From Psilocybe azurescens (taxonomy: Eukaryota > Basidiomycota > Agaricomycetes > Agaricales > Agrocybaceae): a DNA stretch of 64,000 bases. The position numbers and the translations under genes are program-made. The stretch lies in NCBI GenBank assembly GCA_023853785.1, contig JAJIRX010000569.1, forward strand, positions 310,001 through 374,000. Reading direction: 5' to 3'. Below, piece after piece: positions 24,519-34,878 of this stretch. Position 1 is the stretch's first letter. Every line of letters starts with the position of its first letter. Below the pieces are notes generated by a model. That model was not told the origin of the DNA. It did not search any database and saw only the letters and a program-made list of their open reading frames with translations.

Positions 24519-25080
24519 ATGGTCATTGTTCCAGGGCCACTGAAGTTTGAGATAAAATCTTCTACTTGTCTCAACCTAAAAAATGTCATGGGTCGGAGTC
24601 TTCTACGAAGTCGTTTATAGAACAAAAATGACCAACGGCAGGCCTAGTGTTCAGTTTGCCAAATGTCCAACGAATTATCCGATCCGCGGAGGCTCCTGTT
24701 TCGGAAATCTACCCAAAAAGCAGGGACGAATATGGGCGGAAACGATTATTCAATGGAGGCAACAGTAAGACGAAGAGAAGAATTGTCGGCAACTTGAACT
24801 TTGAAGGCGTAGTAAGCACATTCGACCACAAGTAGTAAGTACCTTCAAGAACATCATACTACAACATGCTACTTTGAGAAATTTATTTCGATATCATCAT
24901 TCACATGCAGTCCACATATCAAAACGCGCTTTTTGCGGACCCAAACACTCGTTCCTCATTTCGCTTCAGAGACGGACATCGCTTCAACTGGAAGGCAGAC
25001 CGGACGCCAGACGGCATCGTGCAAAGGGAATGTGATCATGAGACCCCGGCGGGACCAAATCATTTGTCATCCAACTGAAT
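24519..25080 (+). CDS. DUF6593-like small protein, frame broken
   Basis: Starts ATG 24519 (MVIVPGPLKFEIKS). Pieces in neighbouring frames resemble the basidiomycete DUF6593 layout: a GR-x-FYEVVYRT strand (24590), the segment APVSEIYPKS (24690), then after an intron FRFRDGHRFNWKADRTPDG (about 24960-25015). The F-x-x-x-DGH-x-F/Y-x-WK pattern is the most characteristic part. The frame shifts at least twice within exon 1, around 24590 and 24680. Whether this is a decayed copy or sequence error cannot be decided here. Function of the family is unknown. The assignment is from pattern memory only. Confidence 0.45.
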
Positions 25081-25314
25081 CTTTGCATCTCTACACAATT
25101 ATGATGACGCTGCACAGATATTGCAGCGATGATTACGGTGAACCCAGTTCCACCCGGTGTCAGCACTCGAGGTCCCAAGTCTCTTTGCTCTTGCACTTTC
25201 GTGGTCAATTAATTGGATCTTCAAATCGCCCTCACAACCTAGCGCCTACGGGGTAAGACTTACTACATAGATTTTCTCCAACATCTATACGCTTCAGGAC
25301 CCGCCGAAGACAAT

Positions 25315-26850
25315 ATGTCGACTCAATCCAACCATTCGGAAACGCTAAAATCTTTCCGGGCGAGCTTGTTTGCAGAAGGGATCCTACATGAGGGAGACAC
25401 TATTGGGACGGATGATGAAACATTGCTGTAAGCATCAAGTACTGTGTCCCGCAGATCCGCTACCTGTAATTTCTCATTGCCGTTTACAGGAGATTCCTGC
25501 GAGCACGCAAATTCGATCTACCTCACGCCAAGAAGATGTTCAAAGAATGCCAGAACTGGCGGAAGACTGCAGGCGGCGTTGGAGTAGATGAGCTATATAA
25601 GAGGACAGATCCTTTCGATGTAAGCTAGCACCAGATGTTGTAGTCGAGGGTGATGAAAAAGTTGACAAATCATTAAAGTACCCTGAACGCGAGGCCGTAT
25701 TTGATTGTTGGCCGCTGTGGTTCCACAAGGTCTGTTTTCGAGATTTTTCGGGATTAAGCATACATTGATGAAAGGTTTCAGACCGATAAAGTCAGTGCAC
25801 AAAGGTCTTGTATCTGGAGAGGACTGACGTCAATTGCAGCAAGGTCGCCCTTTGAATGTTCACGTCTTCGGTGGTATGGACCTCACGAAATTGTATAAAG
25901 TGTGTACACCAGAGAGACACTGGGAGACCATGATTGTTAACGCCGAATGTGTCAGTTAAATCATGATTTCTATGTGAATGGTCTTGGAACTCAACCAACA
26001 TAAACACACCATAGCTCACTAGGGAGATTCTTCCTGCCTCATCACAAGCGGCAGGAAGGCCAATTGGCACGACATTTGTGATAGTCGACTTGAAAGGATT
26101 TGGGTGTGTCAAGTCTCACTGCGCGTCTCGTGATTGAAGAAAAGTCTAACTCGGTGGCCAAAGACTAGGTGCATTTTGGCAAATGAAATCCCTTGTACGA
26201 AGTTCCTTCCAGATGTCGCAAGATTACTACCCAGAAACGTGTGTACTCCGCTCTTTTTAACGCTTGTCCTCATCCCCCATGTTTATGTATTTGATTCTTC
26301 TCCAGGATGGGACAGTTGGCCATCATCAATGCTCCTTCCTCGTTCACAATAATCTGGAATGCGATAAGGCCGTGGGTATCCAAAGAAACTGCGCAGAAAG
26401 TTGACGTGCTCGGAAGTGATTATAAGGACGTCCTTTTGGCCCTAATAGACGCGGGAGAATTTGCCAACCTTTCTCGGAGGCACTTGCAAGTGTACTGAGG
26501 AAGGTGGATGTGCATTGAGTGGAGCCGGGCCATGGCAAGAAGGAAGGGTGGGTTGGGGTCCAAAAGCTGAAGTAAAGGAGAAACGCTTCCTAGGTGCAAA
26601 ACGAAGATGGTTTTTCCTAGAAGACAACGCCAGTGACGGTGACCAACGGTGCTTTGCCAGTTGCGGATGATTTGAAATCAGGGATTTGCAATGCTCAGCA
26701 TCACTTGTGAAGAAATGAGATGAGGAGGAGACAGAAGCGTAGAAGGGTGATTCTTTTCGCGCAATAGATGGTTTGCAGAGAGAGGCGCAAGATCTGGTGA
26801 ATTTGGTGACTTGCGAGGCTCGATATCTGTTGGATTGCCATCGTCAGGAG
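25315..26850 (+). pseudogene. Sec14-like CRAL-TRIO phosphatidylinositol transfer protein, degraded 3' part
   Basis: The 5' part is clear and well spliced: exons 25315-25427, 25490-25619, 25679 onward, and further short ones. The CRAL-TRIO N-domain reads TLLRFLRARKFDLPHAKKMF. The lipid-binding domain follows with GRPLNVHVFGGMDLTKLY, GTTFVIVDLKGFG, FWQMKSLVRSSFQMSQDYYP and GQLAIINAPSSF, then ENLPTFLGGTC and GPWQEGRVGWGP. At GGG 26453 the frame slips by one base just before ENLPTFLGG. Further on, similar-looking tail sequence (ALPVADDLKS, then LQREAQDLVNLVTCEARYLL) is interrupted by stops and frame changes to about 26850. It is either a gene with several sequence errors or a young pseudogene. 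Sec14 proteins move PI/PC between membranes. Confidence 0.8.
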
Positions 26851-28296
26851 TGCTGATATTGGTTAGAGTCCTTTGCCGTGTGTTTCAGACGATAGTGATT
26901 AGCAGCGTGTATTGCGTGGGGTTGTGTAAGAGTTTTGGGGATGCCCATCTGTAGCATACCGTGGTTATTTATCTAAATTGTCGTGTCCTTTTCCTTATGA
27001 CCTTTCCCAGCGATACATACCTTACCATCATGATGCAACCGTGGCTGTTTCGCCCCAGCATACCGAATCCTACCGAGCTCATTGGGAAATGTCAAGAAGG
27101 CGCTCGGAGGAGTCGGAACTTACGGGCACATGTGCTTCTTTATGTCCATTTTGAACCGTGTTCCGTGCGCCATTTTGTTATCGGGAGGTCGATTCGTATG
27201 GCCCATAGCCCCCTTGTAGAGCACTGTCATATCAAAACGGATTGGATGTGGACATCTATAATTTGGGATGAGAGTATGTGCCAAGTTGAACCAACATCAA
27301 GCTCCCAGGCATCGGAGAATATAACCGGGCCGCTCAAACAACTTCTTCACTGCACCACCATCCTCTCGTCTACGAACCACTATTTTCGATGGGTTAACCC
27401 GAGCCTTCCTGAGAACAAGCTGCATAGCTAACAGTCTATTGTTCTCAAGGAATAAACACAGCGAAATTGTCTCAGCAAAGAACATATCTCTGGCAGGCTT
27501 TCAACATCTCCATCAACAAACCAACCGTACACAGACTCGGACGAAAAGCATAGATGTGCTATTTTATCTGATCCAAGGCAAATGTGTATGCCTCCTTTTC
27601 ATCTTGACTGGAAATACCATACTTGTGGGCCGTGCACAGTCAGCATCGTGGTAAAAACTCAGGTCGAAGACGCTTCCTTCAAGATCCATTAATGGTACAT
27701 ATGGTGGCCAGTTTACATCTACATGATAGTCTGTGCTGCGTATGAACATCTCAGCTGCGGATAATTTATTTATTAAATGCCCTATTCAGTGCGCAATGTA
27801 ATGCGGACAAAGATATTGAACCTGGCATTAATCTGTTTCACTTTTCAGACAAGCTATAGCTGGGATAATTGAATCAGGATGCTCAAGCCGGTTTGATTCT
27901 GCCACCTGCCAGTGGCCAATCGGCAAGGATTCCAATCCTCTTCAAAGTCAGGCTTTTAGTTGGCAATCTTGCTTCCTGACAACCCAGGTACCGGCAGCCG
28001 CCATCTGTGTAAGGGAAATCCCGTTGACGACGTATAACCTGCTGCGCTGAACGCAGACCACTCGATGCATGCAGGTTAGGTTCAGGTCAGTAGGTGTCAC
28101 TTCGAAATGCAGAAGTCTTGTTCGCTGATACTCTGCGTCTTATAAAATTGCCTGCAGTCTTGTCCTGCCATATAATCTTTCCGAAGCTGTTCGCTAGGCT
28201 TGATAAGTATATGAGAGCGCACTAAAGGCAGCCTACATACTCCATCTACCCCATGCTCTTTTCTTCGAAGAAATCTTCTTTTGATTAATATCACCG
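26851..28296. other. Accessory sequence without a supported gene
   Basis: Open frames at 26961-27431 (plus) and 27564-27749 (minus) show no recognisable domain or convincing splicing. Promoter sequence of the downstream cysteine-tail gene must lie near 28100-28296. Confidence 0.3.
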
Positions 28297-28865
28297 ATGG
28301 ACGCCCCCAAAAGATCATCAGAAAGTAGCTCAGAGCAACCTCAACCAGCCAGCGAGATGAGTGAGTCTTCTTATCATCATGATCATTCCGCCCCGACCTC
28401 ACATCATAACCAGAAATTCTCAGCAATCCTAGTGGCTCTACAATGCATCAGTGTCAGATTCATGGCGAATCTAATGAACATAAACATAAACCCGGCCGTC
28501 TTCGAGGCGGAGGTGCTGGAAAGGTATGAATTGGTCAGCAAAGTGTTAGTTATCTTACTAAAAACAACTTACGGTAGGAATTCTTCTTGTTGTGCGTCGG
28601 CTGTTTCTTGTGCTTCGGTGAGTGTTGACCGCTATATTATACTTGTTGAAGATCTTTTCTAACTTTGCTGATTTCGGTAGAATGCTGTGAGGTGCGCTCA
28701 CACTGTCTCCTCCCCGGATCCAAAGAGCGATTGGCTAACCGATCTTCTGCATAGGTTTGCTGTGGATGCGTAGGAGACTGTATCTGTGAGTTCTTGTGCT
28801 TTATCTGTACGTCCATCAGATATAACTCGACACACATAGGCCGTCCCTGTGAAATATGTTGTTAA
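28297..28865 (+). CDS. Small cysteine-tail protein, copy 1 (six exons with 11-nt microexon)
   Basis: Six exons: 28297-28360, 28414-28523, 28578-28617, 28681-28691 (11 nt), 28755-28795 and 28840-28865. They join in frame into about 96 residues. The N-terminal half is hydrophilic and disordered (MDAPKRSSESSSEQPQPASE and a His/Lys stretch NEHKHK) and leads to the conserved hinge GRLRGGGAGK. The C-terminal 35 residues are packed with Cys in pairs: CVGCFLCFECCEVCC then CICRPCEICC-stop. This resembles the cysteine-rich membrane-anchoring (CYSTM-like) tails of small stress proteins, which can be palmitoylated, but the family name is an inference. It is paired with the downstream copy at 29556, which has the same exon plan. 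Confidence 0.8.
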
Positions 28866-29555
28866 ATATACGCAGGATACATTTCTTATATGGTCATTTT
28901 TTCAGTTGATTACTTGGGACGCTATTCTTTTAACTTTGCTTACTTACTCCTTACGAGCAGGCGAAGATAAACTTGTAATCAAATGCTCTTGCGGAAGTTA
29001 ATATGCGGCGCGCTATGTACCTACTTAGCTCTTGGGGGTACTTCTCGACCGATTCATTGATACGCACTTGCTGCGTATTCATATCATGCGACAGTATCTT
29101 GTCTACTCTGGTCTCATTTCGCGGATAGATGAACAGCTCACGTTCCGCGATATCTGGATTCTCCGTCTGTTCTCGACCTCGGGATTCGAGGTGGTACCGG
29201 CGTGTTTATCCAACTTTATCCACGAATATCATTGTAGTATTTTCGAAGCGGTATTTATGCCCTTGATGCTGGTCGGCGGCCACATCCCATCAAGTCAATA
29301 AGCATCATGTCATCACCATTGGCTTTAAACCGGTCGAACAAAAAGACCTGCGACGCTCAGCTATAAATATTGTTACTACGTAGTAACTAAAAATAGATTG
29401 ACAACGTTGTCCATGGATGGGATGGTGCCGTGTTTAGGGTCATATCCACCTATATAAACTGCGCCCCGTTTTACCCACATTCCTCCCTTCGCCCTTTACC
29501 AGTCGAATTGCGGATTTTCTCATTTTCCCAAGAATCAACTTTTATTGTTTCGAGA
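28866..29555. other. Spacer between the two cysteine-tail genes
   Basis: AT-rich in places. An open frame at 29032-29301 (plus) has no ATG at its start and no recognisable motif. The downstream gene's promoter probably includes TATATAAAC at about 29451. Confidence 0.35.
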
Positions 29556-30266
29556 ATGGAGTCTACTGCCAAGACTAGCCAGCCCCAAGCTGCGACTGAG
29601 ATGAGTGAGTCTTTGCCCCCGACCAGATTACTATACTCTACGGTGTTCAATGGTTCCATGAACGATGCTGATCGAATATTACGATGATTGTCAACAGAGG
29701 TCATGAAAGTCTCTGGAGAGACCGCCCAGAACCACCAACATGAGCAATGCGAGCACCAGAAGCAAAAGGCATCCCGTCTCCGCGGAGGAGGAGCTGGCAA
29801 GGTTTGTCGTCGTAGACCTTTTTGCATCTGCATTCTTGTTCCTTGGTCCCTCCACACGTCATTGTGGACCGACATTTATTTTGATGTTGATTTTGAATAT
29901 CTTAATTTTTATTGCATCCCTTTTACACGCCGTGTAGTTCTCTGCAGCGTAATGTGAATTGACATGCGAATACTTCACAGGATTGCTTCTTAGGCATTGT
30001 CGGCTGTTTCCTTTGCTTCGGTAAGTCCTCGCATCCAAACGAATAGAACAATTCACTAAAGCTAGTCATTCCGAATAGAATGTTGTGAGGTGGGCTAAGC
30101 TTTTCTGTCTTCCATAATGCTTGCTACATGTCGACCATTTAACAGGGATGCTGCGAGTGTGCTGCGGATATCATTTGTAAGTGTCCGCAGCCTGTTTATA
30201 TCCGTCAACACAAACTCATACCTCAAACTATAACTATAAGGCTGCCCTTGCGAGATGTGCTGCTAG
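29556..30266 (+). CDS. Small cysteine-tail protein, copy 2 (six exons with 11-nt microexon)
   Basis: Six exons: 29556-29604, 29698-29801, 29981-30020, 30079-30089 (11 nt), 30146-30176 and 30241-30266, giving about 86 residues. It is a paralogue of the gene at 28297. It has the same disordered N-terminus type (MESTAKTSQPQAATEM), a conserved RLRGGGAGK hinge, and a Cys-rich tail CFLGIVGCFLCFECCEGCC followed by ADIICCPCEMCC-stop. Intron phases match exactly between the copies, and the microexon is AATGTTGTGAG here against AATGCTGTGAG in copy 1. Cys pairs spaced every three to four residues suggest lipidation or membrane association rather than disulfides. No signal peptide is present, so secretion is unlikely. 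Role unknown. Confidence 0.85.
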
Positions 30267-30679
30267 ATGTCGTCTTCCGTTAAACCATGCTTATCTCGTA
30301 CCATTGTATGCCAATGATCTCTATAAATCGATTGTGGTTGAATTCAATTGAAGTTTGACGCACATCAGCAGCATTTGAGTAACGAACGAGGGTAATATAA
30401 CGATTGATGGAATGAATGAAGGTAGTGCTACGCCCTCAATAGTCCGCAACAGATATCCACCCATAAAATAGTAAGTCGAGCACGTCCTTCAGGTCGACTT
30501 GTGAGTGAGTATATAGGCGATGCCATAGAGACATAGGCGGATTAAGACCTGTTCAGACGTCAAGAAACTTGCCGACTAAGATGGCTTCGATGTAGTGTCG
30601 CAATTATTTCCGTACAAGGCTCTCCGAAAGTAGATATTCTTCGATATCTTTGATTTCGTTGCAGAGCACATAGGTGATT
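30267..30679. other. Intergenic
   Basis: The sequence between a plus-strand and a minus-strand gene, so both 3' regions are here. No coding signal. Confidence 0.35.
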
Positions 30680-31303
30680 TTAGACCGGCGGTTTGACAAT
30701 TCCGTGGCTGAGTTTGTAATACACAATCGATGCGTCGGACGAGGTGATGGCGACATAGAGACAAGGAGGATTAGAGTCCACTGCCTGATTCTTTGTCAAG
30801 TCGCTAAATAGTTGAGAGAACGCGTCCTGCAGCCTGGTCGACGTTGAGTTCGGAAGCATAGAATTTGGAGGTGATATTGGACGAACCAAGCGAAGCTTAG
30901 AGTTTCTGAAAGTGAACAAGGCACGACGTAGAGAGTCTCTTGCTGAATGAAGTGGCAAAAAATCAGTACGGGATGGTTTGGAAACATTTGTATAGTAGTC
31001 CGTAACGCACAGTATCGCGTTTCTTCCCGGCTATAGCACCTCTCAAACAACGCTGGAGATCTATTATTTCCACGTCATCCCATTGTTGAGCTAAGAGTTT
31101 CCACGATGAGTGAGGCATGTCCAGCAAAGCATGATGAAGAATATACCGTAGACAATATCATTATAGGTTTGGAAAAGGCTCGACGAAGCCCGCGGATACT
31201 TTGCGAGTAGTGTCGATAGAATAGGGTACTATTGGTCGCAAAAACGGTTAGAAAAACCTTTCAGAGATAAGCATAATCGCTTACTGATGGATGCGTTTTC
31301 CAT
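30680..31303 (-). CDS. SEN15: tRNA-splicing endonuclease subunit Sen15-like
   Basis: A structural subunit of the tRNA-splicing endonuclease (family knowledge). Exons read by eye give KYPRASSSLFQTYNDIVY, then AQQWDDVEIIDLQRCLRGAI, then ETLYVVPCSLSETLSFAW, then LYVAITSSDASIVYYKLSHG and the end IVKPPV-stop. The S/D-x-SIVYYK-x-x-x-G-I-x-x-P block is the characteristic Sen15 core, and the small size (about 140-150 residues) fits the family. Introns lie at about 31160-31095, 31017-30957 and 30880-30835. The first exon is uncertain: ATG 31303 (MENASI) is a plausible start, but its join to the next exon is one base out of phase, so the start could lie elsewhere. Confidence 0.65.
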
Positions 31304-31814
31304 TGTTATGGGGATTGGGATTGTACGTTGTGGGGCGTCGGAAAAAGAGAAAGGTGAAGTTGAGGTGAAGAATGTAAGTCACCGTCAGCGAGGATCTTAT
31401 CTTATCTCTGATTATGTAGTGATTAAAGGGATACCTTTTAACCGCAACCAAACCGCGACCATATCAACTATTCCAAGCTTTTTACGGATGTGAACCCGTA
31501 ACAGACACCATATTTGACACCATGGACAACTAACGGAGAATGAATGCCAGAACTAATGCCAGAACTTAGGGGTAGCCAACGTTTGCTAACACAGGCCGCA
31601 GCACCTACTTGCATCGAGACTAGACTGGACGGTTTTGACTCCGTCCTAGGATTCGTTGGAAACTAGATGCATTCTGAGACAAAGCTTGGACTGGGCGCGT
31701 CATATCTCCGTCATTGCATATAACATCCTATAAAAGCCTGTCTCGTTTGACCCACTGGCCTCCAATTTCCGAACCTCATAAACCATCTACTTTATATCTT
31801 TCAAACACAGAGAT
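31304..31814. promoter_or_regulatory. Upstream region of Sen15-like (minus) and CsbD-like (plus) genes
   Basis: A divergent intergenic stretch of about 500 bases. A TATAAAAGC box-like sequence at about 31729 lies about 85 bases before the CsbD-like start. No gene seen. Confidence 0.35.
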
Positions 31815-33440
31815 ATGGAAAACTCAAATTCAGGCTTCATGCCAGGCGCTAGAAGTGATAATGCTAATGTCTCCTCTGGTGGCAACTCTTCGGGTTAGCA
31901 TTTCCCTGGCACCGATCAGACTTTCTTTTCTGGTTCTGACATCGTGCATCTCGCTTAGGTATCACCGGCAAAATCAAGAATCTTGCGACACCAGAGAGTC
32001 ATGCCGCCGGAATGATGGGCATGGGTGGTATGGGGGCCCCGGCGGTCAGTCGATTTCATTTTCTACGACGAGCATTTATTCATTAAGTTGTCAGGCACGG
32101 CAGCCGCATCTGCCTTGGGATCGAATGTGCCTTCGATGCCTTCCCATACCGGTGGTATGAGTAATGTGGACTCGCCAAACGCTCATGCTTTCAATCGAGA
32201 TAGCTCGCATAGTGGGTTCGGTGGTCACAACCCTGCCAGCGACAGTTATGGTCGCGATACTACCAATAGTGAGACCTACGGCCCCGCGGTAATGCCAATC
32301 GTAAGTTTACAAGTTGTGTGCAGCTGGTCATAATAGTGACTTTATTATCTCTAGTTGGAAATAATCAAGATTACTCCATGAGCAGCGACCGCGATCAGCT
32401 TCATCGCAATATTAACCAAGGGGGTATTAGGATCAGGAAATATGACCTCTTCAGGCATGGGTGCCTCCAGCCTTGGAACCGGCACTGGGACCATGGACGG
32501 CAACTACATCCGTCACCAAACCGTGAACGCAGACAGTCACCTCAGGACCGACTCGACTCGCACAGGTGTAAATTCCGGCTCAGGAATTCATGCCGAACAG
32601 TATTCTGGGCGTTCAGGAGGCGCTTCCACCATGTCGGGAATGGGAAGCGGAATCGATCAAAGTGACCACCACCAACATCACATGGGAAATCGAACTGGTC
32701 AAAACGACCTTCATCATCGGCATCACTTGCACGGGCAAGGCGACATGAAGCAGGCTAGTTGTGGTATGTGCCATCCTGGTGAAAGTACGTGCTGTTATAT
32801 TGTTTTGTTGGAGGTAAGGTCATAATACCTTATTGCGGTCTAGACTCCATGCGCGATTCGAACTCGACCAGTATGTTCCTCTAATATCGTTATTTCCTAT
32901 CGTTCATTTCACGTTTTCCTTCAGCTACTTCATCCAGGCAAGAGAGAACGGGCATGGGTGGTTCGTCTCGTTTTGTGCACTTCAATATTTATATTCTGAT
33001 GGCTTATTCAGGCGGTTCCATGGGCAAATATGAAACATCTACCAGCAGCAGTGGTATGGCGGGAAGGGGCGCTAATGAAGAGAAATCTCTTCTGGTACCA
33101 GTGCTGGTAATTTGCACAACATCAGTTCGCAGGGCATTGAGGGAATGAGAAACCAGCCATCGGCTTCAGGCCCAGTTGGTTCCAACATTAGCGGACAACA
33201 AATGGAGACTGGTAAGGCGTCCATGGCTGATAAAATCATAGGTAAGCGTTGTTTATGCGATGCGTATATACTATGCCCATCTTTTTCTGCAGGCGGGGCT
33301 GAAAAGATGGCCGGGAAAAATGACGGCGAATCCTGACATGGTGAAAGAAGGCGAAATGAAAGCGGTATGCTTTTTATTTGTTCTATTTTTAATCTACAAA
33401 ATGCTGATAATCTCAAATCCAGGCTGGCAAATGCCGCTAA
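31815..33440 (+). CDS. His/Gly-rich stress-type protein with C-terminal CsbD-like segment
   Basis: The start at ATG 31815 gives MENSNSGFMPGARSDNANVS. Several exons encode Gly/Ser/Met/His-rich low-complexity sequence (MMGMGGMG, FGGHNPASDSYGRDTTN, then a His-rich DHHQHHMGNRTG and LHHRHHLHG). The last exons encode ADKIIGGAEKMAGK and NPDMVKEGEMKAAGKCR-stop, a CsbD-like helical module found in bacterial and fungal stress proteins. The frame slips by one base at G5 32420 and A5 33316, and probably near 32036 and 33068. The continuing composition and motif show one gene. His clusters could bind metal; this is inference. Its precise role is unknown. Confidence 0.7.
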
Positions 33441-33619
33441 AGTGTCCAGGAATTGAGCGATATGGTAGGCAATGCTTGTTTTAGTCTATTCAAAAAAATG
33501 TAGCACCATCTTTTCAAACTATCTGGCCTAAATTGTATACTCTATGATCCTATAAAACGATTTTCAATCTCGGTGTTGATATCGAACTACACAGCATGTA
33601 TATGCTTTCAGTAGGCGCC

Positions 33620-33895
33620 CTATCCAGTCATGGTATATGCCATTGCCATGCCGAACCTCAGAATATGGCCGATGCTATGCAAGCGTTGAGTATCAAGCAC
33701 GGCACCTATGCCTGCAAGATGTTTTGATACTCCAGTCTTTCGACAACAAAAAACAGAATCAAGTAAACCCGCACCAGAATTTCCTCCAGTCACGATGATC
33801 ACTTTGTCCGATAGGTCGGGAATATCACCTTCACAGAGCACGTACTCTTCAGTGGCCAGCCCTGGTTATTGGATGAGCAAATGGGACCCATGATC
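33620..33895 (-). pseudogene. Truncated short-chain dehydrogenase (SDR) fragment
   Basis: On the minus strand the segment GDIPDLSDKVIIVTGGNSGAG is the N-terminal strand plus glycine-rich NAD(P)-binding motif (TGGxxGxG) of a classical SDR/retinol dehydrogenase-like enzyme. An upstream ATG near 33891 (MGPICSSNNQGWPLKSTCS) resembles the usual short leader but lies in another frame. After the glycine motif nothing of the catalytic Y-x-x-x-K half follows, and downstream sequence is non-coding. This is a 5' remnant of a lost gene. Confidence 0.6.
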
Positions 33896-34773
33896 TCGAT
33901 TCGTTAGGTCACCTGGAGTTACCTTTCGTCACAGACTGAAGCGAGACAACCAGGACAGTTTTGGGAAAACTTTAAGCAACTTTAGGATCAGGTTTGTGAT
34001 TTGATCATGGCATTACCAGCGGGAGTCATGTTTATGTTAAGACGGTTCCGTATTCGTGATTTACGTCTCTAAGGTCCTCGGTGAGTCGGCATCTCTATTT
34101 TGCCAGAGTGTATGTCCTTGTGTGTTCTTTTGATCACAAGAGGCAAATCATGTAGATAGTGACTGAAAATTTTTGACATTGCTTTTTGCTTTCAAAAGTT
34201 TGCATCTCTCAGATTAACCAATAAAAAGCAATCTCATAACGCAGCCCTAATTTTCCGATTCTAATTCCTCTGAATATTTGGGCGCGATACAGTTTGTGTT
34301 CGAAAACATCTCAAATCACACGAATTTCAAGTCGAATTTCGGACCAATTATATAAATAGACGGCTTGTGGTGTAATAAGCGCTCATCAGTTGGAAATGAC
34401 AGAAAGCATCGCCAGCAGGCAGAATAATCTAGAGTTAAGATGGTAATATAATTTCCTTTGAGGACCTATCCATTGAATAGAGTTCCTGAAGAAAAATCTA
34501 AAAGAATGCAATGATCAGGGTAGTCTTGGAATGAGAAGTAAATGAGCGCTTGTTAAGATCAGACCTGAGACCTGAGGAACTTACAAAAGGACATGATCGT
34601 TATACCAGATATCAATTACATGTTGACCGAATTGTATGTGGAGTTGTGCTCGTCTCGATAAGATGATGAGTTCTCAGCTGCGCTAGGCAAAAGAGAATTT
34701 GACGACAGGGAAGTAACGGGGAGGTTGGGCAATCCGTATATTCTCCAAATGTAAAGAACATGTTTACACAGAA
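33896..34773. other. AT-rich spacer, no gene seen
   Basis: About 880 bases of AT-rich sequence with many stops in all frames between the SDR remnant and the first pheromone gene. No structure I can name. Confidence 0.35.
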
Positions 34774-34878
34774 TCAAGCAACAACACAGTAAGCGTTGCC
34801 TCCAGATCCATTTCGTTCTTCATCTGAGATAACGGTGAGAACAGTCTCTTGAGCGGAATAATCGATGAAGAAATCCAT
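34774..34878 (-). CDS. Mating pheromone precursor (CaaX), copy A
   Basis: A 34-residue intronless frame starting MDFFIDYSAQ and ending ERNGSGGNAYCVVA-stop. Homobasidiomycete pheromone precursors are short, carry a C-terminal CaaX box that is farnesylated (here CVVA) and a charged Glu-Arg pair where the N-terminal part is cut off. Here the ER pair would release a nine-residue lipopeptide NGSGGNAYC after removal of VVA. All features are present at the expected spacing. Two close relatives in this window (36327 and 49951) confirm conservation of start, ER pair and tail while the middle varies. Such peptides are ligands for Ste3-type receptors. Expression and specificity cannot be read from sequence. 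Confidence 0.88.
   Translation of the reverse strand: MDFFIDYSAQETVLTVISDEERNGSGGNAYCVVA

Noticed and set aside
29032..29301. 89-codon frame between the cysteine-tail genes
   Set aside because: Starts at a non-ATG codon and shows no family features.
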